Made by a program: the position numbers and the translations under genes. Of a DNA stretch of 64,000 bases, positions 1 through 9,311 are shown piece after piece. How positions within the stretch are numbered: position 1 is the first letter of the stretch; every line of letters starts with the position of its first letter. This DNA comes from Rs1 sp029027825. Its GTDB lineage: Bacteria; Pseudomonadota; Gammaproteobacteria; Pseudomonadales; Balneatricaceae. Below the pieces are notes generated by a model that saw only the letters and a list, made by a program, of their open reading frames with translations, searched no databases and had not been told where the DNA came from. The DNA lies in assembly GCA_029027825.1 (NCBI GenBank), contig CP093399.1:3596001-3660000 (forward strand). The letters run 5' to 3'.

Positions 1-291
1 AAAAACTGTATTTTTAACAATAACAAGATCGAGTAGATTAATAATAAATACAAATATCAAACCTTGAATAACCACAATGTATAAGTGGTTATTGACTGTG
101 TCATTTATTATAAAAAATAAATATTAAAATCAGTAACTACATCTAAATATGAAATTCAATATTCTACAAACTTCATTGCTAATTTGTTTTAAAAGAAAGA
201 ACATTGGTCATATTAAAATAAAAAATAATTAATATATATTAGTGATTTTAAATAATTTCATTCCTATTATACCTAAATATTGGAGAGCACG
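1..291. other. AT-rich leader without a gene
   Basis: Very AT-rich sequence with no supportable reading frame. It belongs to the same base-composition block as the next three genes and presumably carries their promoter, but no single -35/-10 pair stands out among the many AT stretches. The accessory region probably extends to the left of the window. Confidence 0.5.
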
Positions 292-1440
292 ATGGAACGT
301 GAAAGCATGAGAATTATACCAAGTATATTTCAACCTTTTTTGACATGGCTTACTGCAAAACCATTACCTGAAGAAGTTGATTGCGCATATAAACTTACGC
401 CAACTTTTCATATATTAACTAGTTTAGTATTATTATGTTCAGGCGTTTATACATCTTCTTGGGGTTATAATGAGAGCTCAATAGTTACTTGGTTAATTGG
501 TTTTATTTTTGCCACCTCAGGAGTCAAACAACTCCAAGTATTAATATGTCATAACTGTGCACATAATATAGTATTTAAAGGAAAGAAAAAAAATAACTTA
601 TTAGGCCATGCTATATCTTCGATCCTACTTTTAAAACCCTTTGATTTATATAAACATGAACATAAGCTACACCATGACCCAAAGTCATTACTAACAGACG
701 ATGACGATACTCTTTCCTACTTAAAACAAGTTGTTGGATTAACACCATCAGACAGTATAAAAACTATGTGGAGAAAATTAATTATCTCAGCGTTTTCACC
801 AATCAAAATAGCAAGGTCAATAATTCAACGTATTTATCAAACGATCAAATCCAAGAATATTTCAAGTTTAATAATTACTGTATTAATTTGGTTGTCAGTA
901 GTCTATGCCGCTATATATTTCGAAAGAGTAGATATACTTTTCTACTCATGGTTGCCACCTATCTTTATTGGCTATCACATAAGTACAACTTTCCGATTGG
1001 CAGCAGAACATACTTGGCCTAGTCCTGATGTTCTACATAACAGGGGGATTGATTTCGTAACCAATGCCACTACAGGGGTATTTATTGGTGAAGCGCTTAT
1101 CTTGAAAGACCAGAGTAGTTTTTTCGTAAAATCATTAAATATATTCACCTGGTCGTTAAAGATGCTGACCTTTCACCTGTTTGTAAGACTTTTCATTATG
1201 GTAGGCGATACACCCTGTCATGATTTTCACCATAGACGACCGAGGTCTAAAGAATGGCCAAATTACATCACCGCCCGAGAACGAGACCTACGCAATGGCT
1301 CAAAACCATTTCCCCAAAATTATATTGATTGCTGGGGCTACGTAAATACAGTTTCTAAAAATTTCGAAAGTTTCAGGAGAGCAAAGTCCTATTACGAGGC
1401 TACTGAGAGCAACGTAGCTACGCTCAGCACAAAAAATTAA
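292..1440 (+). CDS. Membrane fatty acid desaturase/hydroxylase-like protein
   Basis: Predicted integral-membrane di-iron enzyme of the fatty acid desaturase/hydroxylase superfamily, 382 residues. Three histidine clusters are visible: HNCAH (H87, H91), HxHxxHH (H122, H124, H127, H128) and HDFHH (H310, H313, H314), the usual iron-ligand pattern. Hydrophobic segments lie near residues 38-75 and 195-225 and before the third box. ATG at 292 is preferred because GGAG at 282-285 sits 6 nt upstream; a TTG at 280 would bury that site. Substrate is unknown: lipid, carotenoid or a tailored amino acid/acyl intermediate are all possible. The gene is AT-rich and followed by glutamate-mutase-like genes on the same strand, which suggests a small accessory pathway. 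Confidence 0.75.
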   Translation: MERESMRIIPSIFQPFLTWLTAKPLPEEVDCAYKLTPTFHILTSLVLLCSGVYTSSWGYNESSIVTWLIGFIFATSGVKQLQVLICHNCAHNIVFKGKKKNNLLGHAISSILLLKPFDLYKHEHKLHHDPKSLLTDDDDTLSYLKQVVGLTPSDSIKTMWRKLIISAFSPIKIARSIIQRIYQTIKSKNISSLIITVLIWLSVVYAAIYFERVDILFYSWLPPIFIGYHISTTFRLAAEHTWPSPDVLHNRGIDFVTNATTGVFIGEALILKDQSSFFVKSLNIFTWSLKMLTFHLFVRLFIMVGDTPCHDFHHRRPRSKEWPNYITARERDLRNGSKPFPQNYIDCWGYVNTVSKNFESFRRAKSYYEATESNVATLSTKN

Positions 1441-1497
1441 AATATTATTTTTATTGAATAAATATCTAAATGTGATGAATTTATTTCTTTTAAAGTT

Positions 1498-2013
1498 ATG
1501 GATAACGACATGAAAAAAGCTCTATTAAGTACCATTTCATCTGATTCACACAGCTGGAATTTAGTATTCATGCAGTACCTTTTGACAGAAAAAGGCTACC
1601 AGGTGAGAAATTTAGGCCCCTGCACACCAGCATCAATGGTATTAGAAGCAGTAGCCAGTGAGCACTATGATTTGATAGTAGTTAGCACTGTAAATGGTCA
1701 TGGATATTTAGAAGCTCCAAGCTTAGCCCAAGCAATTCGCAGCACAGAATCTTATAGTCATAAACTTATAATTGGTGGAAAAATATCGACGGACAACTCA
1801 GCAAAATCAGTCCAAATGAAGACTGCAAACTTACTATTTTCAGGCTTCGACGCTGTATTTGATGACAGTGATAGCAATATATTTGATCAATTTGAAACAT
1901 TCCTATTATTATCATGCGATTATGATTTAAAAAATGTTGAAGATATTCACGGGCGCGGGCGGACAACTATTAACTCTCAAGTAAAGGTTGCCAATCAAAA
2001 TGTTAGATTTTAA
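1498..2013 (+). CDS. Cobalamin-binding protein, glutamate mutase small-subunit-like
   Basis: A 171-residue Rossmann-like B12-binding domain resembling the sigma subunit (MutS/GlmS) of adenosylcobalamin-dependent glutamate mutase. The cobalt-ligand signature is seen as SDSHSWN (D16, H18); the family normally has DxHxxG, so the Gly is replaced by Asn21. A following STVNGHG segment corresponds to the SxxxGxGE loop, and IGGK to the GG turn. The final ~35 residues are atypical. The frame overlaps the next gene, as expected for two subunits of one complex. The SD is weak (AAAG). Glutamate mutase carries out a reversible carbon-skeleton rearrangement to 3-methylaspartate; whether this pair uses glutamate is inference. 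Confidence 0.75.
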   Translation: MDNDMKKALLSTISSDSHSWNLVFMQYLLTEKGYQVRNLGPCTPASMVLEAVASEHYDLIVVSTVNGHGYLEAPSLAQAIRSTESYSHKLIIGGKISTDNSAKSVQMKTANLLFSGFDAVFDDSDSNIFDQFETFLLLSCDYDLKNVEDIHGRGRTTINSQVKVANQNVRF

Positions 2014-3199
2014 TCAACATGTATTAAAATCCAGTCAACAGTTTGGAGCAATCATACAGCCACGTATGGGCTTCTCCAGAGTAGCTCAAATGCGCGAAGG
2101 GCTTCATGCTACAGCCAGAAGTAACGCTAATAGTATCTGTACTATTACTTTAGATAGCTTTACTAGGGTGAATGATTTGACAGGAGTGCAGCGCGCATTA
2201 GCTGAGAATAACCAACTGAATGGATACCCAATAATTTATCATAACCCGAATCACACCAAAAAAATCATCTCAGAAATAGTGCGAGAATATTCTTTACCTG
2301 TGCAAATTAGGCATGGTTCTCCCCTGCCTTCTAAAATTTTTCAGCGAATGGTTGAAGTTGGTGTTAATGCCACTGAAGGAGGCCCCATTTCATACTGCCT
2401 TCCCTACAGCAGGGTTCCTCTTAAAGTAGCAGTTCAAGATTGGGAGAAATCCTGCCGAATACTGTCTACTGGAGTTAGAAAAAGTCATATTGAAACCTTC
2501 TCTGGATGCATGTTAGGTCAATTGTGTGATCCAGCAGTACTTATCGCTCTAAATATTATTGAGGGCTTATTTCTTACCGAAAATGGGATTAATAGTATTT
2601 CCTTTTCTTATGCTCAAGGAACTTCTAAAATTCAAGATAAAGCAGCATTAACTGTGTTAAAAAAATTAGCCAGTAAATTCTTTTGTAAAGATTCATACCA
2701 TATAGTTTCCTATGTATTCATGGGATATTTTCCTAAAACTATTGGCGGTTACTGTAAAGTAACTAATGATATGCTGAATCTTATCAATACTGAAAAATTA
2801 AATAGGGTTATCGTAAAGACCCCTGTTGAAGCGCACAGAATTCCCAATATAGAAGAAAACATTGCCTCTATAGAATTTGCTGACTACCAATTAAAAAGCG
2901 AATTCTGTAAAAAACCTATTGAATTGGATGCTGAAGAATATGACAGAATATACACTCTTGCAGACAAATTAATTTCTGACACCCTTAGTCAAGATAAAAA
3001 TATAGGACAAGCAATTATAAAATCATTTTCATCTGGTATTTTATCTATCCCTTATTGTTTACATTCGGATAATAAAAGAACATCTCATGTAACTATCGAT
3101 AACAGAGGTTATTGTCTAACGTCTGCTAATAATACTATTAATAGTTCATCAAATTTAATTTCAAATTTAAAAAAAAATATTGATAAATATGATCTCTAA
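2000..3199 (+). CDS. Glutamate mutase large-subunit-like (MutE/GlmE family)
   Basis: A 399-residue TIM-barrel protein aligning with the epsilon subunit of glutamate mutase. Counting from ATG 2000, the three substrate-binding arginines are kept (R22 in QPR, R56 in DSFTR, R104 in RHGSP). So are E126 with Y132 and Y136 (TEGGPISYCLPY) and the adenosine-contact pair K273/E277 in KTPVEA. It is about 80 residues shorter than the clostridial enzyme, mostly at the N-terminus. ATG 2000 overlaps the upstream stop by 14 nt; a TTG at 1988 in the same frame is possible but lies directly against the AAGG. No MutL-like reactivating factor or methylaspartase is nearby, so this is probably biosynthetic rather than fermentative (inference). 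Confidence 0.78.
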   Translation: MLDFNQHVLKSSQQFGAIIQPRMGFSRVAQMREGLHATARSNANSICTITLDSFTRVNDLTGVQRALAENNQLNGYPIIYHNPNHTKKIISEIVREYSLPVQIRHGSPLPSKIFQRMVEVGVNATEGGPISYCLPYSRVPLKVAVQDWEKSCRILSTGVRKSHIETFSGCMLGQLCDPAVLIALNIIEGLFLTENGINSISFSYAQGTSKIQDKAALTVLKKLASKFFCKDSYHIVSYVFMGYFPKTIGGYCKVTNDMLNLINTEKLNRVIVKTPVEAHRIPNIEENIASIEFADYQLKSEFCKKPIELDAEEYDRIYTLADKLISDTLSQDKNIGQAIIKSFSSGILSIPYCLHSDNKRTSHVTIDNRGYCLTSANNTINSSSNLISNLKKNIDKYDL

Positions 3200-3550
3200 T
3201 TTCAACCTCAATCCGTGGATTCAGAGAGAGATTCCCTTTACTATTGAAATTCCAATGCTTTTTCTTGTAAGCCCCAGTCTCGTTTATACCATTTTCCTGT
3301 AAATACATGATTCTATATGAAATAGTGACCAATCAGCTAACAACTAGCTGTTATTCAGCTAAAGTAAAGCATTGTGTGTGAGAATACATATATAACTTAG
3401 TAGCTGCTTATCTAAATGTTTGAACTTGCTCGTTTAATTTTAGCACTTTACTTTTCAGCTTTAATCTAGAACACACTAATTGATCAGAACATGGCGGATC
3501 TAACGTTGCCCAATCTGAACATTTGCGTGTTTTCGCCACGGATGCTGTAA
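3200..3550. other. Intergenic, no gene seen
   Basis: About 350 nt separating the AT-rich block from the EAL gene. AATCCGTGGATTCAGAG at 3212-3228 resembles one end of repeat family A, but no partner end is visible. No convincing promoter or terminator can be named. Confidence 0.35.
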
Positions 3551-6500
3551 ATGCCTATAATAAAATATAAATTCCTCGATGCCTTTACAATTACCCTCCA
3601 TTTTATAGCATTGACTGCTAAATATTTTTTTTCATGCTTCGCAGCTTATTACATATTCTCTTCTATCGTATTCATTATACTGATAGCTCCGGCTACTTTA
3701 ACCCATGCCCAACAAAGCGGGCCTTTAAACTTTACCGCTGAAGAACAACTATGGATAGAAGAGCACCGCGAAGTTACGATGGCTTACGATGGTCATTTCC
3801 CACCTTATAGTTTTATCAATGACGATCTGAAGATAGAGGGACTTTCTGTTGATTTATTTAGAATATTGGCTAATAAAACTGGCATAACTTTTAATACCCA
3901 CCCCCAATACAAGTGGAGTGACATATATACTATCGGCCAAGCTCATAAAATTGATGTTATCGCGACCATGGTCAAAACTAAAGAAAGACTGCAGTGGTTT
4001 AATTTCACCCAAGCTTACATTTTCAAGGCACTGGTTATCCTGTCTCGCGAAGATGACATGACTATAAAGAATAAATCGGACATAAAAAATAAAACAGTGG
4101 CGCTCGTCAAAGGCTACCACTATATAGACAAAGTTCTTCAAAATTATCCAACGATTACTCCCATATATTTCGATACCATATTAGACGCACTTAATGCAGT
4201 TTCTGTAAAAAAAGCGGATCTGGCCATTACCTTCTTCAGTGCTGGCCACTATATTCGCAATAAATATTTATTAACCAATTTAAAATACGCAGCCATTTAC
4301 GATAGCGACAATGCTCATTCACGAATAGCCATCAGAAATGATTGGCCGCTACTTTCTAGTATCTTAGATAAAGCTTTGGCATCCATACCTGAAGTTCAAT
4401 ACCAACAACTTAGGGCGAAATGGCTGCCTGTTGATGATATGGAGGAACTCGCTGTCATTGAATTGACGCAGCAGGAGCGTGACTGGATAAAAGCTCATCC
4501 AGATATTCGTTTAGGTGTTGACCCAGAGTATGCGCCATTTGAATACATTGAAGACAATCAATACAAAGGCATGGCTTCAGATTATATAAAGCTGCTTAAT
4601 CAGCGTTTAAAGCTTAATATGCAAGTCAGTGATAACTTAAGTTGGAGCGAAGTTATAGACAGTGCAAAAATCCAAGAAATCGATGTTTTACCCGTTATTA
4701 GTATCACGCCGCAACGTAGCCAGTTTTTATCCTTTACACTCCCTTACCTGAATTTTTATCGTGTTATTGTTACACGTGTCGACATGCCTTTTATCAGCGG
4801 ATTAGATGATCTTGATGGGCAAACCGTTGCTGCACAAGAAAACACTTCTCACTATGAATTTTTAATGCAACATTCTAATATAACCCCGGTTATCTATGAC
4901 GATTTGCAACAGTCACTATTAGCCGTTTCTAGTGGTAAAGCCGACGCTTATATCGGCAATGTAGCGGCTGTTACTTACTGGATAAGAAAACTAAATTTAA
5001 CAAACTTAAAAATTGCCGCACCAGCATCCACAGATATACAAAGTCTACGTTTTGCAGTGCGTAAAGATTGGCCAGAACTTATCTCTATATTACAAAAAGG
5101 GTTGAATAGCATTAGTCATCGGCAGAAAAAAATTATTTCTGAGAAATGGCTATCGATAGATTATTACTCGAGCAGTAACTATCACTTAATATGGAGAGTC
5201 GTGACCATTGCAGGATTATTGGTATTTGCTGTAATCGTTTGGATTTTTTTCCTAAGGAGGAAAGTTAAACGACATTCCTCACAACTTACCTACAGTGCGA
5301 ATTACGATAAGCTAACCGACCTACCTAATCGTTTTTCCATTTTCGATCACCTAAAACAACAAATTTCCGACATTCAAGGCCGCAGCCATAAAATTGCGAT
5401 TGCATCGATAGATATAAATGATTTTAAAACCATTAATAGCGTTTATGGCCATGCCACAGGTGATGATATATTACATATATTTGCGCAACGTCTCAAAAAC
5501 TCATTGCGAATGCATCAACAAGTAGGCCGTTTAAGCGGCAATCAATTTTTAATGATTCAATCACACATTAAAGACCCTGTTGAATCTGCAAGTTTTGCCG
5601 AACAAATAATTGCTTGTTCAGAGAAGCCCTTTACCATAGCGTCAAATAAGATCTCGCTTAAAATTAGCTTAGGACTCACCTTGTATCCAGACGATGGTAA
5701 TAATGCAGAACTATTACTGACACATGCTAATACCGCAACACTACACGCAAAAAAGCAAACATCAGGAGGTTATATTTATTATAGCGAACGTTTGAGCCAA
5801 AAAATCTCACGCAAGTTGACGATTGAACAGCATTTACGAAAAGCCATAGAACTTAATGAATTGCAAGTATACTATCAGCCTAAGTTAGACCCTATCACCC
5901 AAAAAACCGTCAGTTTCGAAGCACTGCTACGTTGGAATAACCAAGAACTTGGTCCTGTTTCCCCCGTAGAATTTATTCCTATCGCAGAAAAATACGAGAT
6001 CATCAACACAATCGGTTTATTTGTGATGCAACAAGCATTATCTGCATTACAGAAATGGCAAAAAAAATACAATGTCGAATTTTCAATCGCTATCAACCTT
6101 TCTCCTGTGCAATTTAACGATGATGACCTACTGCCGAATATAGAATCATTATTAAATAAATATCAGCTGAAACGCAGTACTATTGAATTTGAAATAACAG
6201 AAGGGGTATTACTTTCTAAATTTTCAAGTATAGAAGAAACTCTAAAGAAGTTAGAAATGCTTGGCGTCTCTCTGGCAATGGACGATTTTGGAACGGGTTA
6301 TTCTTCCCTAAGCTATTTACGTAAATATAGATTTAACACCTTAAAAATTGACCGAGAATTCATTTCCGAACTACCTGATTCTAATGCAGATAAAAAACTA
6401 GTATCAGCAATTATTGCTATGGCGCATGAACTAGATATGAAAGTAGTTGCCGAGGGCGTCGAGACTGAGCAGCAACACGCTTACCTTATAGAGCATAATT

Positions 6501-6622
6501 GTGATTTTGTGCAGGGTTGGTTATACAGTAAAGCACTAAATATGGCTGAGATAACCGCTTATTTAGATAAGCAATACCCCATATTAGAACAACACTTCGA
6601 ACAGAAGACTTCTGAACAATGA
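3551..6622 (+). CDS. Dual periplasmic-sensor GGDEF(degenerate)-EAL c-di-GMP phosphodiesterase
   Basis: Inner-membrane signalling protein of 1023 residues. An N-terminal hydrophobic export segment (about 25-55) is followed by two tandem family-3 solute-binding domains (about 57-300 and 306-550), a membrane helix (about 555-575), a GGDEF domain (about 585-745) and an EAL domain (about 757-1005). The cyclase motif reads SGNQF at 662-666, so cyclase activity is not expected. The EAL domain keeps EAL (E790), NLSPVQF, EITEG, DDFGTGYSS, KIDREF and AEGVET, so it should hydrolyse c-di-GMP. The likely role is to couple periplasmic ligand, perhaps amino acid, binding to c-di-GMP breakdown; the ligand is unknown. 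No good SD precedes the ATG. Confidence 0.88.
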   Translation: MPIIKYKFLDAFTITLHFIALTAKYFFSCFAAYYIFSSIVFIILIAPATLTHAQQSGPLNFTAEEQLWIEEHREVTMAYDGHFPPYSFINDDLKIEGLSVDLFRILANKTGITFNTHPQYKWSDIYTIGQAHKIDVIATMVKTKERLQWFNFTQAYIFKALVILSREDDMTIKNKSDIKNKTVALVKGYHYIDKVLQNYPTITPIYFDTILDALNAVSVKKADLAITFFSAGHYIRNKYLLTNLKYAAIYDSDNAHSRIAIRNDWPLLSSILDKALASIPEVQYQQLRAKWLPVDDMEELAVIELTQQERDWIKAHPDIRLGVDPEYAPFEYIEDNQYKGMASDYIKLLNQRLKLNMQVSDNLSWSEVIDSAKIQEIDVLPVISITPQRSQFLSFTLPYLNFYRVIVTRVDMPFISGLDDLDGQTVAAQENTSHYEFLMQHSNITPVIYDDLQQSLLAVSSGKADAYIGNVAAVTYWIRKLNLTNLKIAAPASTDIQSLRFAVRKDWPELISILQKGLNSISHRQKKIISEKWLSIDYYSSSNYHLIWRVVTIAGLLVFAVIVWIFFLRRKVKRHSSQLTYSANYDKLTDLPNRFSIFDHLKQQISDIQGRSHKIAIASIDINDFKTINSVYGHATGDDILHIFAQRLKNSLRMHQQVGRLSGNQFLMIQSHIKDPVESASFAEQIIACSEKPFTIASNKISLKISLGLTLYPDDGNNAELLLTHANTATLHAKKQTSGGYIYYSERLSQKISRKLTIEQHLRKAIELNELQVYYQPKLDPITQKTVSFEALLRWNNQELGPVSPVEFIPIAEKYEIINTIGLFVMQQALSALQKWQKKYNVEFSIAINLSPVQFNDDDLLPNIESLLNKYQLKRSTIEFEITEGVLLSKFSSIEETLKKLEMLGVSLAMDDFGTGYSSLSYLRKYRFNTLKIDREFISELPDSNADKKLVSAIIAMAHELDMKVVAEGVETEQQHAYLIEHNCDFVQGWLYSKALNMAEITAYLDKQYPILEQHFEQKTSEQ

Positions 6623-6693
6623 CTTGGATCAGTTTGAAATATGGCAGACAAATCCCCGAATACCCACTATCTCTCTTTGCCACAAGAGACTAG

Positions 6694-7047
6694 CTAAAGC
6701 GGTAACCATTTGTTTATGTAACCTTTTCTCGTCATTAACATATGGGTAATAACGAAGCCTAAAACGGGAGCAGTAATCAGCGTCAGTAAGATCCACTTTA
6801 GTGGGCTCGCTTTATTTTTTACGGCCAATACCCCTAAAGGAATTAAGTACAGGAACAGCAACCCACCAATGTAAATTCCAAGATCGAACTCTTTATAGTT
6901 AATTGAAACGGCAACCACGACAAAAATTGACACCAAGAAAAAGCTCAATATCGCATACCATTTTCTATTTTCACGCTGATAAGATCTAAACGCTTCCTCA
7001 CCCAAGAGGGTTTTCTGGCTGACCTCTAATTCATGTACGCTTTTCAT
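6694..7047 (-). CDS. Small membrane protein of unknown function
   Basis: A 117-residue protein I do not recognise. A charged N-terminal segment (about 35 residues, KTLLGEEAFRSYQRENRKW) precedes three hydrophobic helices near 35-55, 62-82 and 88-110. The start at 7047 is chosen because AAGGAG lies 5 nt upstream of that ATG; a longer frame to 7074 would place the SD inside the gene. It sits alone between the EAL gene (convergent) and a chemoreceptor. No catalytic motif is visible. Confidence 0.6.
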   Translation of the reverse strand: MKSVHELEVSQKTLLGEEAFRSYQRENRKWYAILSFFLVSIFVVVAVSINYKEFDLGIYIGGLLFLYLIPLGVLAVKNKASPLKWILLTLITAPVLGFVITHMLMTRKGYINKWLPL

Positions 7048-7165
7048 TGCTCTCCTTAAATGTACGAATGGCACTTATGTTTAATTTTCCGACACTCTCG
7101 ACGACAGGAAATGGATATTTATTTTGATGTACTGCTTGCCGGGTATAAAAAACCACTTTATCTAC

Positions 7166-7181
7166 GGAGCCTCTGAACAAG
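7166..7181 (+). repeat. Repeat D1, GGAGCCTCTGAACAAG
   Basis: Short sequence sharing CCTCTGAACAAG with 45250-45261 and CTCTGAACAA with 44524-44533 and 49663-49672 (inverted). It lies in a 285-nt intergenic stretch with no supportable gene. It may be the isolated end of a degraded transposable element; no transposase remains. Confidence 0.35.
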
Positions 7182-7332
7182 CCACGCACGCCCTGGCCAC
7201 AGGGAATTTTATGATAAAAGTGGACATAATAGTGATCTGGCGACAAGCGGTTAAAGAAGAGCATGTTCTCTTATATCCGCCAGTGCAGAAACTTAAGAAA
7301 GCTCTGCACAAGTCTAAATTCAAAATGTACTT

Positions 7333-8970
7333 TTAAGTCGTATACTTGGCAACACTATCTCGCAATGCATTGGCCATTGTAGCCAAGTCTTCACTAACTT
7401 GAGATGTTTTGATAGCACCATGCGTTGCAGATTCAGACGATTTTAACAATTTAGAAAGCGAGACATTTATTTCTTCAGAAACACTCTGCTGCTCTTGTGA
7501 GGCAAGTGCAATTAAAGTGTTCATATCTGTTATCTTCTCAACACCATTAGAGATGGTTTCTAAGGCTTCTCCTGCCTCGGACGCCTTAGCTCCGGCATTC
7601 TCTGCTTTCTCTTGGCCTAAATTCATATTAGTAGCGACTTCATTACTCACCTTTTGCAACCGCTCAATAGCTTTTTGAATTTCTTGTGTTGACTCAGAGG
7701 TTCTTTGCGCTAAAGTTCTAACTTCATCGGCGACCACCGCAAAGCCCCTGCCTTGGTCCCCAGCTCGAGCTGCTTCTATTGCCGCATTCAACGCTAGGAG
7801 ATTGGTTTGCTGCGCTATGCCGTTGATCACATCAACAACCGATCCAATACTATCACTTTCAACAATAAGCAAATTAATTCTTTCTGTTATACCTTTAACA
7901 TCAACCACTAAGCTCTGTGTTGCTTGTACCGCTTCTTCAACAATAAGATTTCCGCGGTTAGCTTGATCTTTAGTATCTTTAGACCCAGCATCAGCATTGA
8001 TAGCGTTATTAGAAATTTCCTGTGCCGTAGAGACCATTTGGTTCATCGCTGTTGCTATTTGCTCTACTTCAATTTTTTGATTTTGGATTCTCTTTGATGC
8101 GTTTAAGCTAGAATCAGCCATACCCTTTGCCGATGTAGACAAATTATTGGCGGTATTGGAGACCTCTTCTACAAGACCGCTTACTTGCGTCATCATGGTA
8201 TTAAAGCTATCAGCTATCTCGCTGAATTCATTCTTTCCTGCTACTTTAATTTTTAACGTCAGGTTTGACTCCGTTACAATATTTTCAATCGTTTCTTTAA
8301 TCTGATTAAGAGGGCCAAGCAGAGATTTTAAAACCAAAAAGCTGACGATTAATAGTACTAACATCGAAGCGATGACTACTACACTGAATACCACGAGTCC
8401 CGTTTCATATTCCGATACAATTGCATCTCTTTCCAGTTTCGCTTCTCTTAACTGTATGTCTGCTAGCTCTGTAATTTTTTCACTAATAGGATCTATCGCA
8501 GCATATAGTGGCCCATCAAGCGCATTTAATTGACCAGTGACATTTCCTTGCAAACTTTCCAGCAAAGTAACCGCTTCTTTTAGAGCGACACCAGCGGGGA
8601 CTAAAAGCTGTTCTGCTGATGATGCTAGCTGGCTTTCTTCTACCGTTAACTTCGTAGCCATGTAAGTTTGCCACTTGTCTGCTATCGCGGTCTCTGACGC
8701 GTTAATCGCTTGTACCGCTTCCTCTGCCGTAATTAAGCCGGCATTAGCTTTGTTAATGGCATCAATAACATTAATGGCGTAATTATCTGATATTATTTTA
8801 AGATCTTCTAAAGGGACTACTCGGTCTGCGTAAATTCTCTGCACACCTTCAGATGTATGCTTAACCTCAAGCATTAACATGCTGGTAATTGTGATCATTA
8901 GCATCATGGGAATGATCACTAGAATTGAAAGGCGAGTCTTAATTGAAAAATTCTTCATAATAGATCTCAT
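7333..8970 (-). CDS. Methyl-accepting chemotaxis protein
   Basis: Transmembrane chemoreceptor of 545 residues. TM1 lies at about 13-33, then a periplasmic four-helix-bundle-like sensor (about 34-185), TM2 (about 187-212), HAMP (about 212-265) and the cytoplasmic signalling hairpin, whose conserved tip includes IAQQTNLLALNAAIEAARAG and GRGFAVVADEVRTLA. It ends in VAKYTT without an NWETF-type CheR/CheB tether. The first ATG has no strong SD; ATG at 8958 (MKNFSIKTR) is an alternative start. It stands alone, with no che genes adjacent. The ligand is unknown. With pomAB in the same window it indicates a motile cell. Confidence 0.9.
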   Translation of the reverse strand: MRSIMKNFSIKTRLSILVIIPMMLMITITSMLMLEVKHTSEGVQRIYADRVVPLEDLKIISDNYAINVIDAINKANAGLITAEEAVQAINASETAIADKWQTYMATKLTVEESQLASSAEQLLVPAGVALKEAVTLLESLQGNVTGQLNALDGPLYAAIDPISEKITELADIQLREAKLERDAIVSEYETGLVVFSVVVIASMLVLLIVSFLVLKSLLGPLNQIKETIENIVTESNLTLKIKVAGKNEFSEIADSFNTMMTQVSGLVEEVSNTANNLSTSAKGMADSSLNASKRIQNQKIEVEQIATAMNQMVSTAQEISNNAINADAGSKDTKDQANRGNLIVEEAVQATQSLVVDVKGITERINLLIVESDSIGSVVDVINGIAQQTNLLALNAAIEAARAGDQGRGFAVVADEVRTLAQRTSESTQEIQKAIERLQKVSNEVATNMNLGQEKAENAGAKASEAGEALETISNGVEKITDMNTLIALASQEQQSVSEEINVSLSKLLKSSESATHGAIKTSQVSEDLATMANALRDSVAKYTT

Positions 8971-9151
8971 AATTTAATTATTTAAAAGAATATAACATTT
9001 TTGTTCATGCCATATAAAGCTATCTGTTATTTCTCTTTATATTGTCTTAATTAAACTTATATATCAATCGATTACGTGACAGCTGTACAAATAATCCACC
9101 TAACACAAGCAAGTATAATTCGATCATCAATCAAACAATTCTAACGTACTA

Positions 9152-9311
9152 CCTGAATCCGTGACTTCAAAGTGAATACAGAGTGTAAGATATTGGTTCT
9201 AAAGTGGAATTGAAAAATATTAGCTGCACCCGTAGGTTCAGTGGATGTTTTTCTAACCGCTGTGGAATCAAGAGCTTGCGCTATGTGGTGCAGTGGAGTC
9301 ACTGATTCAGG
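9152..9311 (+). repeat. Family A element, copy A1
   Basis: A 160-bp non-coding element with terminal inverted repeats CCTGAATCCGTGACTTC and (reading in) CCTGAATCAGTGACTCC. Flanking pentamers are TACTA (left) and TACGA (right), compatible with a worn 5-bp target duplication. The interior matches copies A3 and A7 in opposite orientation. The right end supplies the ogt stop codon. The rest of the 8971-9306 gap holds no gene. Confidence 0.75.

Noticed and set aside
3212..3228. A ninth family A terminus
   Set aside because: It matches about 15 of 17 positions of one end, but there is no partner end or interior similarity; too weak to list as a copy.
7031..7336. Two short overlapping frames on opposite strands near repeat D1
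   Set aside because: Neither has an SD or family features, and one conflicts with the well-supported start of the small membrane protein at 7047.
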